Of a stretch of DNA of 64,000 bases, positions 27,092-37,363 are shown in pieces. The notes beneath the pieces are model-generated. The model searched no databases. It was not told where the DNA came from and saw nothing but the letters and a program-made list of their open reading frames with translations. Within the stretch, counting starts at the first letter, position 1; every line of letters begins with the position of its first letter. A program made the position numbers and the translations under genes. Source of the stretch: Ureibacillus yapensis (lineage in GTDB: Bacteria > Bacillota > Bacilli > Bacillales_A > Planococcaceae). The stretch is taken from contig NZ_QWEI01000012.1 in NCBI RefSeq assembly GCF_003515775.1, forward strand, positions 27,038 to 91,037, written 5' to 3'.

Positions 27092-27106
27092 AAAGAATTA
27101 TTATAA
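27092..27106. promoter_or_regulatory. PerR-box-like operator of katA
   Basis: The complement reads TTATAATAATTCTTT, matching 11 of 14 defined positions of the PerR box TTATAATnATTATAA. It lies just upstream of the presumed katA -35 element, where PerR would repress until peroxide oxidises it. Confidence 0.55.
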
Positions 27107-27111
27107 TTTAG

Positions 27112-27140
27112 TAGAAATTATGATGTAGGTTTGCTATACT
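27112..27140 (+). promoter_or_regulatory. katA promoter
   Basis: TAGAAA (27112-27117), 17 bases, TATACT (27135-27140), 40 bases upstream of katA. The -35 matches consensus at four of six positions. Confidence 0.55.
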
Positions 27141-27179
27141 GTTTTTTGAAGAGGTAATAATAATCAGGAGGTTCCCTAC

Positions 27180-28673
27180 ATGACAAATAATAATCAACGT
27201 TTAACAACTATTACTGGTGCACCGGTTGTCAGTCATGATGATGCTTTAACGGCTGGTCGCCGTGGACCGATTTTGCTTCAGGATGTTTTCCTAATAGAGA
27301 AATTAGCTAATTTTAACCGTGAAGTGATTCCGGAACGCCGTATGCATGCCAAAGGTTCGGGAGCATTCGGCACTTTCACTGTCACTCATGACATAACAAA
27401 ATATACAAAAGCAAAAATCTTCTCTGAAGTTGGCAAGAAAACAGAAATGTTCGCCCGTTTCTCTACAGTTGCCGGGGAACGCGGTGCTGCTGATGCAGAG
27501 CGTGATATCCGTGGTTTCTCGCTTAAATTCTACACTGAAGAAGGCAACTGGGATTTAGTCGGAAACAACACACCTGTATTCTTCTTCCGTGATCCAATGC
27601 ACTTCCCGGATTTAAACCACGTCGTTAAGCGCGACCCTAAAACGAACATGCACAATGCGAACAGCAACTGGGATTTCTGGACTAGCCTGCCTGAGAGCTT
27701 ACACCAAGTGACAATCGTAATGTCTGACCGCGGTATCCCCGATGGTTACCGTCACATGCACGGATTCGGTTCTCACACATACTCGATGATCAATGCAGAC
27801 AACGAGCGCGTATATGTGAAATTCCACTTCCGTACAGAACAAGGCATCAAAAACTTAACTGATGAAGAAGCGGCGAAAGTAATCGGCCAAGACCGCGAAT
27901 CTTCACAACGTGACTTATTCGACTCAATCGAAAAAGGCGATTTCCCAAAATGGAAAATGTACATCCAGGTAATGACGGAAGAGCAAGCTCGCAATTCAAA
28001 AGATAACCCATTTGATTTAACAAAAGTATGGTACAAATCTGAATATCCATTAATCCCGGTTGGTGAATTCGAATTAAACCGCAACCCGGAAAACTACTTC
28101 GCTGATGTTGAGCAAGCGGCATTTGCTCCATCCAACGTAGTGCCTGGTATTTCGTTCTCGCCTGACCGCATGCTGCAAGCGCGTCTATTTGCTTACCAAG
28201 ATGCTGCTCGCTATCGTTTAGGTGTGAACCACCACCAAATTCCGGTCAACCAGCCACGGTGTCCATTCATGGTATACCACCGCGATGGCCAAGGCCGTGC
28301 TGATGGCAACAACGGCAGCGCTTTAACATACTATCCAAATAGCTACGGTGCATTGCAAGCTCAACCGCAATACAAAGACCCTGCTCTTGCTTTGGATGGT
28401 CCGGCTGATATCTATGATTTCCGCGAAGATGATAACAACTACTTCGAACAGCCAGGCAAATTATTCAACTTAATGACGGCTGAAGAGCAACAGCGTCTAT
28501 TCGACAATACAGCTGCAAACTTGCAAGGTGTAGAAGAGTTCATCCAACGCCGCCATATCCTGCACTGCTACCTGGCAGATCCGGCTTACGGCGAAGGTGT
28601 CGCAAAAGCCCTTGGTTTAACTTTGCATGGCATGGAACTTTCAAATCCTTATTTAACTAAAGTTAGTCAATAA
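27180..28673 (+). CDS. katA: Catalase (monofunctional heme, clade 3)
   Basis: This enzyme breaks down hydrogen peroxide to water and oxygen. At 497 residues it is a small-subunit clade 3 enzyme, like Bacillus vegetative KatA. His56 lies in [12 protein letters not shown], the distal Asn in [12 protein letters not shown], and the proximal heme tyrosine in [14 protein letters not shown]. The ATG follows CAGGAGG. Codon use is noticeably more C-ending than in neighbours, as expected for a highly expressed gene. A PerR-box-like site suggests peroxide induction. Confidence 0.97.
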   Translation: MTNNNQRLTTITGAPVVSHDDALTAGRRGPILLQDVFLIEKLANFNREVIPERRMHAKGSGAFGTFTVTHDITKYTKAKIFSEVGKKTEMFARFSTVAGERGAADAERDIRGFSLKFYTEEGNWDLVGNNTPVFFFRDPMHFPDLNHVVKRDPKTNMHNANSNWDFWTSLPESLHQVTIVMSDRGIPDGYRHMHGFGSHTYSMINADNERVYVKFHFRTEQGIKNLTDEEAAKVIGQDRESSQRDLFDSIEKGDFPKWKMYIQVMTEEQARNSKDNPFDLTKVWYKSEYPLIPVGEFELNRNPENYFADVEQAAFAPSNVVPGISFSPDRMLQARLFAYQDAARYRLGVNHHQIPVNQPRCPFMVYHRDGQGRADGNNGSALTYYPNSYGALQAQPQYKDPALALDGPADIYDFREDDNNYFEQPGKLFNLMTAEEQQRLFDNTAANLQGVEEFIQRRHILHCYLADPAYGEGVAKALGLTLHGMELSNPYLTKVSQ

Positions 28674-28709
28674 CTCAATTCGAAAGCATTATTGATATCC
28701 AATCATATG

Positions 28710-28752
28710 AAGACACAATTCGACCTTTTTTAATCGAGTTGTGTCTTTTCTT
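28710..28752 (+). terminator. katA terminator
   Basis: AAGACACAAtTCGA pairs with TCGAgTTGTGTCTT, followed by a T-rich tail. Confidence 0.8.
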
Positions 28753-28763
28753 ATATCTATTTC

Positions 28764-28799
28764 AAAAAACCAGGCCGATTTTTTACCGACCTGGTTTTC
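28764..28799 (-). terminator. Terminator of the AEC transporter gene
   Basis: AAAACCAGGcCG pairs with CGaCCTGGTTTT. On the minus strand six T follow. Confidence 0.85.
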
Positions 28800-28807
28800 T
28801 TTTCATA

Positions 28808-29737
28808 TTATGCAAATAAAATCGTAGATAAATAGATCACCACCGTCACCGTTAGACAACTCACGATTGTGGAAAACAAAACGGTTTGCGCTGCCGTATT
28901 TGATTCTACATCATATTCAAGCGCCAAGCTGGAACTGTTCCGGGAAGTCGGAAATGAACTGGCAATCAACAACGATTGCGCCACTACCCCATCGATACGG
29001 AATAGATAAATAATACACAAGGCCACCGCAGGTCCCACTATCAATCTTGTAAAACAGCTAATCACAATCGTTTTATTGATCATTGTTTTTAAGTCGATTT
29101 GAGACAATTGTGCACCAAGTGTAATTAATGCGATTGCAATAAACCCTTCGGCAATATGTTCTAATGGAATTCGAATGGTTTGGGGAATTTCAACATTCAG
29201 TATGTTCAGGATCACACCGATGATGAGTGCATGAAGAATCGGCATTTTCAAAAAGTCCCTTATAATTTCCCGTCCGGATTTTGTTGCGGAAATTAGGTTA
29301 TACAAACCATATGTATAAGTCGTCATATTCTGGAAAATAACCAGGATGACTTGAATGGCTACCCCTATTGGCTGAGTTGCAAAAATCATTTGAGCTACAG
29401 GAATTCCATAATTCCCCGAATTAATCAAAACCACACTATTTTTAAATACCGCAGATTCCTTTTTCTCAAGTTTCATCCACTTGGCGATATAGTGGCTTAA
29501 TAGCATCTGGCTTCCTATGAAAAATACGATAAATAATGCGACCTGTCCTAGAACCGACATATCAACCGATGTTTCATATATATTCAGAAAAACTGCTCCC
29601 GGCATAAAGCAATAGGTGATCAACTGGGACAATGCCTTTAAATTAAACTGAAACTTTTTCTGCAACAATGCCCCAATGATTAACAATATTAAGATAGGAG
29701 CGACAATCTGGAAGAAAATCATGGATAGATAAATCAT
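28808..29737 (-). CDS. AEC family (auxin efflux carrier-like) transporter
   Basis: This 309-residue membrane protein has about ten helices in two five-helix halves. Family marks are the helix-1 stretch APILILLIIGALLQKK, the crossover asparagine/proline regions INSGNYGIPVAQM and SSFPTSRNSSSLALEYD, and ITLGAQLSQ. Bacterial AEC members move carboxylates such as malate or amino acids; the substrate here is unknown. It is monocistronic and convergent with katA. Confidence 0.88.
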   Translation of the reverse strand: MIYLSMIFFQIVAPILILLIIGALLQKKFQFNLKALSQLITYCFMPGAVFLNIYETSVDMSVLGQVALFIVFFIGSQMLLSHYIAKWMKLEKKESAVFKNSVVLINSGNYGIPVAQMIFATQPIGVAIQVILVIFQNMTTYTYGLYNLISATKSGREIIRDFLKMPILHALIIGVILNILNVEIPQTIRIPLEHIAEGFIAIALITLGAQLSQIDLKTMINKTIVISCFTRLIVGPAVALCIIYLFRIDGVVAQSLLIASSFPTSRNSSSLALEYDVESNTAAQTVLFSTIVSCLTVTVVIYLSTILFA

Positions 29738-29884
29738 GAACTGCGAATCCTTTCTTCTTACACTAATTACTATTATTGTACTCTTTTCTTAAAATAGTTG
29801 AAATATCGGAAAATGAAATAATTGCCTCCTCTCTTTGCGCTTTGGTAACATGAGAGGAGAAAATAACAAATAAATGAGGTAATC

Positions 29885-30085
29885 ATGAATACAACCAATC
29901 GTAAAGCTAAAAGGCATTTCTATATTTGCCTTTTCATCTCTGTCCTATTTACCATTAACCTGATTCGAACGTATTCCAATACAGGAGAATTGCCAATCGG
30001 AAGCGTCATATTTACGGCAGTCGTTTATATCGCCACCCTCCTCGCTGCTTGGTCTTTAAAAGAAAAGCGTAAGCGCCCGTTCTAG
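29885..30085 (+). CDS. Small two-helix membrane protein, 3' end in a repeat
   Basis: This 66-residue protein has an ATG after GAGGTAATC and two membrane helices (about 11-27 and 39-57), so it is probably a real inner-membrane miniprotein. I know no family name. Its last residues (EKRKRPF) and stop codon are encoded by the start of an intergenic repeat element, which suggests the repeat entered and replaced the original 3' end. Confidence 0.6.
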   Translation: MNTTNRKAKRHFYICLFISVLFTINLIRTYSNTGELPIGSVIFTAVVYIATLLAAWSLKEKRKRPF

Positions 30086-30184
30086 CCCCGACAAGCGCTG
30101 GAAGGCCCGAATCGAAAGCATCTTTTCAGCTTTCGACCGAGGGACTGAAGCGACCTCGAGGGGCTGGGCGCTGGAGCTAGACAC
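30064..30184. repeat. Intergenic inverted-repeat element
   Basis: The block starts within the end of the small gene (AAAGCGTAAGCGCCCG) and runs to GCGCTGGAGCTAGAC. It contains CGAAAGC-atcttttca-GCTTTCG (7-bp stem), AGCCCC paired with GGGGCT, and GC-rich flanks unlike the AT-rich surroundings. I recognise this as a repeat type that recurs between genes in Bacillales genomes; its copy number here cannot be judged from one window. Confidence 0.65.
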
Positions 30185-30350
30185 TATTTAAATTCCATAA
30201 AAACTTAAAAATAAACGAACGTCTGAAAGAAGGAAGCTCCTTGTTTCAGGCGTTTTTCATCCCCTAAATGTTAATTTTTAAATTTCCATACTATGCCATT
30301 AGAATATTTGGTATATTTTGAGTAGGATTTTCTTTGGAAGGAAGAGCGGC

Positions 30351-31811
30351 ATGCTAAAAGTCGATGAGCAAGTATTGAAAGAATCAAATGGAAAGAGTGG
30401 ACAACCGCTTGAAGAGGCCATTTTCAGACTTTCCAATCGCCCTGATTTTCAACAGGATATTTTTGGAGCAATGCTTCCAATAGACTCTCTGTTAGTAAAC
30501 CGGACCAGAGCACAAAATCTTATATTTTCTATTGCCAAAAAGTACTGGGGAAAGGTTGATTTATTCTTGCATGCTGCATTGCATGAAATTTCAATCGACC
30601 TGGAAAATGCTAATGACCGGATTGAGGCATTCTTTTCATCGCCACAAGGAAAAAAAGCGCTTTTTGATTATTTAACAATCCATAACGAACTTCAATTTGA
30701 AAATCTAATGGCACTTGTCTTGAACAAAGATTTAAAGCTTCCAAAATTCAAGTCTGTCGGTGGTTTAAGACAGATTCACCTCTACCAAGTCGGGAGCAAA
30801 TATTTTGTGCAAGCCATTTTGAATGATCGTTTTGAATTTTGGGATGCTTTGTTTTCCAAAAAAATTTATTCCCTATTTATGCAAGCGCCACTCAATTCTA
30901 TTCAGCAAGCAAATGAGTTAATCAAGAGATTCAGGTTCTTGGTCGAAACGTACTCTACGTTAAATCAATCCGTTATTACAACAAACCAGCTAATCACATA
31001 CATAGATCAAGAAAATGTACGTTCCTATCAATTGAAAGAACTTCATTTATATAATGTCATCTCCCATTTTAATGGCGGCAAGAGGCACTTCCAAAAAATC
31101 GATGCGCTTATTGAAGATATTATTGCTAATTGGGGCACAGGAAAATGGGCGCTATCCGAGAAAGAATTTACTTTATTAATCTATATAAAAGCCATTACAG
31201 CTGCGCATCACAAAATCACCGCTGATGTTATGGAGTATGGGAAGTATTTAATCATGAATGACCGGCTAACGAACCATTCCATCGAATTGCTTTTGGAATA
31301 TAGTGATGTGCTGCCAAATTTAAAGCCTGAACCTGACAGTCTAGTGAAGCGATATGATAAAAACTATTTAGAGCAAATTTTTTATATTTTAATTGATGCT
31401 CTTATACAAAATGAAAAATACAGCGAAGTGGTGCAGCTCATTCAACAGCATGAAATCGCTTCATGCATGAGCATTTATGAGTACTTTGATGATGCGCATC
31501 ATAATGAGGATGCGTTATTTAAAATAGAAGCCACTGTACAGCGGGACATTGCTTTTATTGTCCATAATTCCCCTCAGTATATATTGCAGTCGGTCGAAGA
31601 GTGGCTAAAAAACTATAATGATGAGAAAAGCGCCTTTTATGAAATTGCCTCTATGACTTCTTCTCATCTTTGCAATTTATTGAAAGCCTTTTTTGCAACG
31701 GAGCATTATGAGCTTTTTGAAAAGTTGATGGAAGTTTATAAAAAATACTTGAAGATTGATTCCCATTTTAACGATTTAAGAGATTTTGTTTCCGCTTATG
31801 TAAAGAACTGA
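30351..31811 (+). CDS. Hypothetical protein (486 aa), helical
   Basis: This 486-residue soluble protein is rich in Leu, Glu, Lys and aromatic residues and looks mostly helical, perhaps TPR- or HEAT-like in the second half (for example around IEDIIANWGTGKWALSEKEF and VVQLIQQHEIASCMS). I do not recognise a family. The ATG at 30351 follows GGAAGGAAGAG. Its 3' end overlaps the convergent gene at 31768 by 44 bases. No signal peptide or catalytic motif is visible. Confidence 0.75.
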   Translation: MLKVDEQVLKESNGKSGQPLEEAIFRLSNRPDFQQDIFGAMLPIDSLLVNRTRAQNLIFSIAKKYWGKVDLFLHAALHEISIDLENANDRIEAFFSSPQGKKALFDYLTIHNELQFENLMALVLNKDLKLPKFKSVGGLRQIHLYQVGSKYFVQAILNDRFEFWDALFSKKIYSLFMQAPLNSIQQANELIKRFRFLVETYSTLNQSVITTNQLITYIDQENVRSYQLKELHLYNVISHFNGGKRHFQKIDALIEDIIANWGTGKWALSEKEFTLLIYIKAITAAHHKITADVMEYGKYLIMNDRLTNHSIELLLEYSDVLPNLKPEPDSLVKRYDKNYLEQIFYILIDALIQNEKYSEVVQLIQQHEIASCMSIYEYFDDAHHNEDALFKIEATVQRDIAFIVHNSPQYILQSVEEWLKNYNDEKSAFYEIASMTSSHLCNLLKAFFATEHYELFEKLMEVYKKYLKIDSHFNDLRDFVSAYVKN

Positions 31812-32388
31812 TGACGCAGTAGATTGGTGAATTGAAATCGTACCGTTTGCTTTGGGTGCTTGCATCATAATGGATATAGTCACCCACCTTCCCTTTATAA
31901 ATCAAAGAGATGGAAGGCAAATTTATAAAATCATTCGGTTTCATGAAGTACGGGCAAAATCCATGCAAGGAAAGGCCTGTTTCCTTGAATAAGGTTGCAA
32001 TGAATTGAGAGCAAAAAAATGCTCTCTTTCTTTTTAGTTTTACTTTACAGGCAACACCCAGTAATCCAACGAAATTATACTTAAAGTTCTTTTGATGTTT
32101 TTTGTAATAGTCTATTTTATCTTGAAGCATTTGATATTGCGCTTCCGTTACAGGGCATGCATAGATGGCGCAATTTGACTCCCTCAGCAGCTTTGATGCC
32201 GGGTTTTCCTGTACAAAACCGCCAATCCAGGGATTGTTCTCATGTTTCCGGCCAAAGCTGTACATTTCCCTTAAACTTGAATCGAAAGCCAATGATACAT
32301 GATTAAATTCATGCTGTGTATAAAGGCGTATCCCCCTTGAAAGAACCGTATTGGTTTCTGTTAGAACAATATAAATCTCCTTTGTCAT
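31768..32388 (-). CDS. YiiX-like permuted papain/NlpC-P60 superfamily protein
   Basis: This 206-residue protein shows the circularly permuted NlpC/P60 (YiiX/YebB-like) pattern: an early His in HEFNHVSLAFD and a later Cys in RAFFCSQFIATLFKETG, with the invariant order His-before-Cys. Such enzymes are thiol hydrolases or amidases, some acting on lipidated or peptidoglycan substrates; the real substrate is unknown. There is no signal peptide, so it is probably cytosolic. The ATG at 32388 is six bases from AGGTGG. Its last 44 bases overlap the convergent gene. Confidence 0.78.
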   Translation of the reverse strand: MTKEIYIVLTETNTVLSRGIRLYTQHEFNHVSLAFDSSLREMYSFGRKHENNPWIGGFVQENPASKLLRESNCAIYACPVTEAQYQMLQDKIDYYKKHQKNFKYNFVGLLGVACKVKLKRKRAFFCSQFIATLFKETGLSLHGFCPYFMKPNDFINLPSISLIYKGKVGDYIHYDASTQSKRYDFNSPIYCVISSLHKRKQNLLNR

Positions 32389-32521
32389 TCTCATCCACCT
32401 CTACAACAAAACTGTAGGTCATATCATAACAAATAAATATGTAGAAACACTTCATAAAATTATTAAGATTTCCTTAATTATTTCGACTCACGTTTATTCC
32501 ATTTTGCAGGAAGTATTACGG

Positions 32522-32555
32522 AAAAAAAGAGCGATTTCATATCGAAACCGCTCCT
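32522..32555 (-). terminator. Terminator of the CoA-transferase-family gene
   Basis: GAGCGaTTTC pairs with GAAAcCGCTC; seven T follow on the minus strand. Confidence 0.85.
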
Positions 32556-32562
32556 TCAAATT

Positions 32563-33744
32563 TTATTCTAAAACGCCACGTTCATTTAACTGATGAATGT
32601 GTTCATCGGAATAACCAAGATTTTTCAAGACCTCATTCGTATGCTCGCCCAATCGTGCTCCAACAAATCGATAAGTTGGCTCCGCCCCATCGAACTTAAT
32701 GGCAGCCCCAATTTGCTTTTGCTTATTTCCATTGGCATCCGGTACTTCCACGATCATTTGCCGCGCTTGGATTTGCGGATGATCGCAAGCTTCCTCGAAA
32801 GTTAAAACAGGCTCTACGCAGGCATCCAAGTCTTTAATGATATCAAGCCACTCATCAAAATCCTTCGTTAAGAACGCATCCTTTACCGCTTCTTTGAATC
32901 GCTTTTGCGTATAGGCGGAATCGTTAAAGGTGCTGTGAATCAATTCGGGTATGTCCAATGCTTCACATAAAAGCTTGCGGAACTGAGGTTCCAAGCTTCC
33001 GACAGAAAAATACCTTCCATCTTTCGTTTGATAATAATCATAGAAGGTTCCACCGTTTAATATCTCCTCTTCCGGCTGAGGCAAATGGCCGCTTGCCAAA
33101 AAAGACGTTCCATAGAGGGCATTGAATGTAAAAGCTGCATCGGTCATCGAGATATCGATGCATTTGCCTTCACCCGTTTTCTCCCGATGCAAAGCGGCAG
33201 CCAGCACCCCTACTGCTGCATGCAACGTCCCGCCTGCAATATCGGCAACTTGGAAGCCCAAAGCAACCGGTTTTTTTCCTTTCAATCGAGAATGATCAAG
33301 AAGGCCTGCAATCGAAAGATAGTTATTATCGTGACCCGGACGCAATTGATACGGCCCTGTTTGTCCAAATCCGCTAATTGAACAGTAAATCAATTTTGGA
33401 TTTACAGCTTTTAACGATTCATAGTCGATCCCCAATCGTTTCATTACGCCCGGTCTAAATCCTTCGATCACAATGTCATATTCTTGAACCAGCGATTTTA
33501 CGATTTCAATTGCCTCGGGCGTTTTTAAATTTAATGTAAGCGACCGCTTGGAACGATTTAGATGCTGATGAATATACGACTCCTTATCTTCCGTATAAGG
33601 CGGCATAATTCGCATCAAATCCACTCGGCGGGAAGATTCAATATGGATTATATCCGCCCCATAGTCTGCAAACATCATTGTCGTGAATGCCCCCGGCAAT
33701 AAAGATGAAAAGTCGAGAATTTTTAACCCCTTTAGTATCGTCAT
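32563..33744 (-). CDS. Family III CoA-transferase / alpha-methylacyl-CoA racemase-like (CaiB/BaiF)
   Basis: This 393-residue enzyme of the CaiB/BaiF superfamily begins LKGLKILDFSSLLPGAFTTMMFADYGADIIHIE. The pattern PGHDNNYLSIAGLL followed by QVADIAGGTLHAA matches the His/Asp pair that racemases of the AMACR subgroup use to epimerise 2-methylacyl-CoA, so racemase is more likely than transferase. The gene is monocistronic, with no acyl-CoA synthetase or dehydrogenase nearby to point to a pathway. Confidence 0.85.
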   Translation of the reverse strand: MTILKGLKILDFSSLLPGAFTTMMFADYGADIIHIESSRRVDLMRIMPPYTEDKESYIHQHLNRSKRSLTLNLKTPEAIEIVKSLVQEYDIVIEGFRPGVMKRLGIDYESLKAVNPKLIYCSISGFGQTGPYQLRPGHDNNYLSIAGLLDHSRLKGKKPVALGFQVADIAGGTLHAAVGVLAAALHREKTGEGKCIDISMTDAAFTFNALYGTSFLASGHLPQPEEEILNGGTFYDYYQTKDGRYFSVGSLEPQFRKLLCEALDIPELIHSTFNDSAYTQKRFKEAVKDAFLTKDFDEWLDIIKDLDACVEPVLTFEEACDHPQIQARQMIVEVPDANGNKQKQIGAAIKFDGAEPTYRFVGARLGEHTNEVLKNLGYSDEHIHQLNERGVLE

Positions 33745-34122
33745 TTCCCCATCTCCCTTTCAAAACAATTGTACAAGTATCCCCCAAAACTGTATTAAAA
33801 CAGAAATATGATATTTAATCAGTATTATAACAGTTTGTTTCTGAAATTTATACACTTTATTGTCATTATAGTTTAAATAATCAGAAAACATTATAATTAA
33901 CCTCAGATAATAAGAGATTTAACTTCCTTTGTGTTTGAATTTTTAATTTTTTATTAAGACATTGTAAAACCACCCATTTTTTTCAATAAATCGAGTATGA
34001 TTGGGTAGAGCTAGCTAGCAATAGCAACGGCTCCCTTATACGTGAAATAGCCCAGCTTCCATTTCGGAGCTGGGCTATTATATTTTAGGCCAAGAAAGAG
34101 GCAGAGTGTGAACGGTACCTCT
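33745..34122. other. Intergenic region, 378 bases
   Basis: AT-rich promoter-like sequence lies upstream of the racemase-like gene. Near 34047 a clear hairpin ends the 34123 gene. No coding or RNA gene can be supported. Confidence 0.6.
34047..34079. terminator. Hairpin terminator
   Basis: AATAGCCCAGCT pairs perfectly with AGCTGGGCTATT across an 11-base loop. Confidence 0.7.
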
Positions 34123-34422
34123 TTATTCGATATTTTCTTTTGTTAATTGTTCCTTGCAAAAATTGAGGATCATACTGATTTCATCTTCTTCAAGCTCGAA
34201 ATCGAGATAGTCATTATTCCCTTTATCAATAAGGAAATAGTTTAAGATGAAAATGTCATTCTCTTGTTTTTGTCCAACCAGAACACGCACTTCAATTCCG
34301 GCTTCCGAATATAATTCGTCTTCTTCATCTACTTCAATATCCAATAAAAACTCAAAGCGCTTTCCTTCAATAATGTTTGTTGGATCCAGTATTTCTTCAA
34401 TTGAAAATTGTGTAATTTCCAT
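34123..34422 (-). CDS. Small acidic protein, DUF6509-like
   Basis: This 99-residue, strongly acidic cytosolic protein begins MEITQFSIEEILDPTNIIEGKRFEFLLDIEVDEEDELYSE. I associate this opening with the DUF6509 family found in Bacillales, function unknown; the assignment is from memory. The ATG follows AGGGAG. It is monocistronic. Confidence 0.75.
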   Translation of the reverse strand: MEITQFSIEEILDPTNIIEGKRFEFLLDIEVDEEDELYSEAGIEVRVLVGQKQENDIFILNYFLIDKGNNDYLDFELEEDEISMILNFCKEQLTKENIE

Positions 34423-34502
34423 TCTTCAAACTCCCTTACTTTTGACTTACAAAGCGTCTTTGAAGCATTGTTGTCTATTGTTCTATAATAACGTATTGTT
34501 TC

Positions 34503-36158
34503 TCAAATTGTAAATTTAGATAGACGCAATTGCAATTCTTCCGCCAGGTGTGCCAGTGAATTGGCTGCACCCGTGATTTCTTCCATCGAGGCTAACTGCT
34601 CCTCTGAAGTGGCTGCAACGGAAGCTGAATTCTCCGAAGCAATTTTTGAAACGTGAGCCATTTCATTGGCATGTGTTGATACTTTTATCACTTCTTCATT
34701 AATTCGTTGAGAAATTGTTGTAATATTGAGCACCTGTCCTTGGACATGGTTTACTGATTCTTGAATGTTGCTAAAGGTAGTTTGTGTCTCCGAAGCAATT
34801 TCCAAACCTTTGTTGACCCGTTGTTTTACATCATTGATGGAGTTCACCGTTTTTTCTGTATCTTCTTCGATTCTATTTGCAATTCCGGTAATATTGGATA
34901 CCAGATTCCGCGTTTGGTCGGCCAGCTTTTTCACTTCATCTGCAACAACGGCAAACCCTTTTCCTGCTTCGCCAGCTCTTGCTGCCTCAATGGATGCATT
35001 TAGCGAGAGCAAGTTTGTCTGATCGGCCACTTCCGTAATTTGCGTTAAAACTTTTACAATTTCCTTCGTTTGATTGTTTAATACGATAAGAGCATGGTCC
35101 GTTTCCTCTACTGATTCGTTTATGCGCTTCATTTGCGAAACGGTTTCTTCCACATAATTCGACCCTTCTTTTGTCTTCTCGCTTGCGGAAACCACCAGCT
35201 GCTGTGCGACATCTGCGTTTTTTGTAATTTCATTCACCGCAGATAAGCTCTCATCCGCTGATTGAACAGATTCACCCGACATGAATGTTTGCTTCTCTGC
35301 TCCACTCGCAACTTGTTGAATTGAGTCGGAAATCAGTTCCGCGCCCTTCATCGTTTCATCGGCGCTTGCCATTAACTCTTCTGCTGAGGCTGCAACCTGG
35401 CTTGAACTGCCCTGAACATGGGATAAAAACTCTCGCAATGTTCTCGACATTTGATGAAAGGCATTTTGCAACTGTCCAATTTCATCAGCGGTTGAAGATT
35501 TCTCCACTACAATGGCCAGATTTCCCTTTGCGATTTCCTCAGCATTGCGAGTCACTTGTCCAATACGGCGAACGATGCGATTTGTTAACAAGAATGCCGT
35601 TGTAATACTGCCAATTAAAAGAATGGCAATCAAAATCGTCGACAGGGAAATAATCGATTGAATATTATTTTCCAGCTCTTCTTGCATCGAATTATATTGT
35701 GAGGTAATGTTGCGTTTCAACTCGATCACATCGTTGATCAATCCTTTTGTCCGAATGGACTGTCTTTTAATTTCCGATTGGCTATTATCCTCAATTGCTT
35801 GATTAGATTCACTTGAAATTTGATTGAATTTCCTTGTGATTTTATCAGCATATTCTTTCTGTTTTGAGCTCGTTAAGGATGGTGCCAGTTTTGCATAAAT
35901 TGTTTCAATGGATTGCAAATCTTGATTAATGTCATTTTTGTTGCTTTCCGAGCTATTTAATGAATAACTGCTCAATGACTTTTGCAGACTTTTTGCCGAA
36001 CTGTTCAACTCTTCTACTGTAACCAATGATTGAACGATTGCTTCCGTTGATGATTTCAAGGTAAATAATTGGCTAATATTAAAGCCAATAATACACGTCG
36101 AAAGCAGCAAGGGAATCATTGATAATAGTAATATTTTATGTTTTAACTTCACCTTCAT
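34503..36158 (-). CDS. Methyl-accepting chemotaxis protein
   Basis: This 551-residue transmembrane receptor has a helix at about 8-28, a helical extracytoplasmic domain of about 140 residues (4HB-type), a second helix (about 168-190), HAMP (about 190-245) and the cytoplasmic signalling bundle with the tip [20 protein letters not shown]. It starts one to four bases after the stop of the BMP lipoprotein gene, so the two are co-transcribed and probably coupled. The exact start (GTG 36161, ATG 36158 or a later GTG) is uncertain. The pairing suggests that the lipoprotein presents a ligand to this receptor. Confidence 0.9.
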   Translation of the reverse strand: MKVKLKHKILLLSMIPLLLSTCIIGFNISQLFTLKSSTEAIVQSLVTVEELNSSAKSLQKSLSSYSLNSSESNKNDINQDLQSIETIYAKLAPSLTSSKQKEYADKITRKFNQISSESNQAIEDNSQSEIKRQSIRTKGLINDVIELKRNITSQYNSMQEELENNIQSIISLSTILIAILLIGSITTAFLLTNRIVRRIGQVTRNAEEIAKGNLAIVVEKSSTADEIGQLQNAFHQMSRTLREFLSHVQGSSSQVAASAEELMASADETMKGAELISDSIQQVASGAEKQTFMSGESVQSADESLSAVNEITKNADVAQQLVVSASEKTKEGSNYVEETVSQMKRINESVEETDHALIVLNNQTKEIVKVLTQITEVADQTNLLSLNASIEAARAGEAGKGFAVVADEVKKLADQTRNLVSNITGIANRIEEDTEKTVNSINDVKQRVNKGLEIASETQTTFSNIQESVNHVQGQVLNITTISQRINEEVIKVSTHANEMAHVSKIASENSASVAATSEEQLASMEEITGAANSLAHLAEELQLRLSKFTI

Positions 36159-36162
36159 CACC

Positions 36163-37149
36163 CTATTTCCGTACTGTCGCAGTTCCGTTGGAGATTTCTT
36201 CGATGTACTGGTCCAGTGTTTTTTGTTCTTGAGCCGATAAGCTTATGATGCGAATGGGTGCAATGGCTACCCCATTTTCTTTTAAACCGAGTTGTTGATC
36301 TTTTTCACTAATCGAGCCCTTTTCAGCTAATTCTTTTACCGTATTGAAAATCGCTACGTCCACTTGCTTTACCATTGAAGAGACAATCGCTTCTTCCGCA
36401 AGATAAAATTGATCGCTATCTACCCCAAAGGAGTAAATCCCCGATTCTTGTGACTGGAGTAAAACTCCTACCCCCGTAAAGCCCGCTGCTGGATAAATAT
36501 AATCCACCCCGGAAACAATCATTTCTCCCGCAATCTTTTTTCCCAGCTGGTCATCACCAAATGTCCCAGCATATTCAGTTAAGATCTTGGCATCGGGATT
36601 CACTGCCTTTACACCGTCAACAAAACCGTTTTCAAACTTATGTATGAGTTCAACGTCTTCCCCGCCGACAAATCCAACGACATTGCTTTGTGTTTTCATG
36701 CCTGCAATCACACCAACCAAAAAGGATCCTTCTTCTTCTTTGAAGGTAATATTATATACATTGGGCAAATCAGATTTGGAATCTATTAATAGGAAAGATA
36801 CTTCCGGATATTTTTGAGCGGCTGTTTCCAATGCTTCTTGAATGGAGAAACCAAGTCCGATGATTAAGTCATTTCCCTGTTCCACCAATTCCTCCAATCC
36901 TTGCTCATAGGTTTCGGAATCTTGCAATTCCCGGTAATCAAAGGAAATGCCCAACTCATCACGAGCTTTCTCAAGACCCGCAAATCCCATATCGGAAAAT
37001 GATTGATCACCCAAGCCATTATCCGATAACATAATTCCAACTTTCAGTTGATCATCACTAGATTGTTCTTCTACGTTATTACATGCCGAAAGAACTACCA
37101 TACTAATAATCAACAATAATACAAATGTATGTTTCCTCATTTTCTTCAC
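36163..37149 (-). CDS. BMP-family substrate-binding lipoprotein
   Basis: This 328-residue lipoprotein has signal peptide [20 protein letters not shown] and lipobox LSAC, then a periplasmic-binding-protein type 1 fold of the BMP (Med/PnrA/TmpC) family, with [32 protein letters not shown] and [19 protein letters not shown] proteins usually bind nucleosides and feed an ABC importer. Here no importer genes follow; a chemoreceptor gene does. The ligand is possibly a nucleoside; function as a chemosensory co-receptor is inference. Confidence 0.9.
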   Translation of the reverse strand: MKKMRKHTFVLLLIISMVVLSACNNVEEQSSDDQLKVGIMLSDNGLGDQSFSDMGFAGLEKARDELGISFDYRELQDSETYEQGLEELVEQGNDLIIGLGFSIQEALETAAQKYPEVSFLLIDSKSDLPNVYNITFKEEEGSFLVGVIAGMKTQSNVVGFVGGEDVELIHKFENGFVDGVKAVNPDAKILTEYAGTFGDDQLGKKIAGEMIVSGVDYIYPAAGFTGVGVLLQSQESGIYSFGVDSDQFYLAEEAIVSSMVKQVDVAIFNTVKELAEKGSISEKDQQLGLKENGVAIAPIRIISLSAQEQKTLDQYIEEISNGTATVRK

Positions 37150-37363
37150 TCCTACTTATGTCTGTTGCAATGCTGTATCATTATTCAATTTTTGCTAAAA
37201 CAACAAAAATTAGTAATTTTATGCTACTTTAGTTTACATGAAGATTTTCCCTATGAAAATAGTAAAAATAAAATTTCCCAGGTTTTATCTAAAGTATGAA
37301 AGTGACACTTATTTCTAAATATGAAACAATAAAGGGAACAGCTAGTGTAAAGGAGGAGATTTG

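Larger units (their letters stand above)
26712..27179. other. Intergenic region ywbE-katA
   Basis: Of the 468 bases, the first part carries the ywbE terminator (26761-26792) and the last 90 bases the katA control region. Between them is AT-rich sequence with no ORF or strong hairpin that I can support. Confidence 0.6.
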
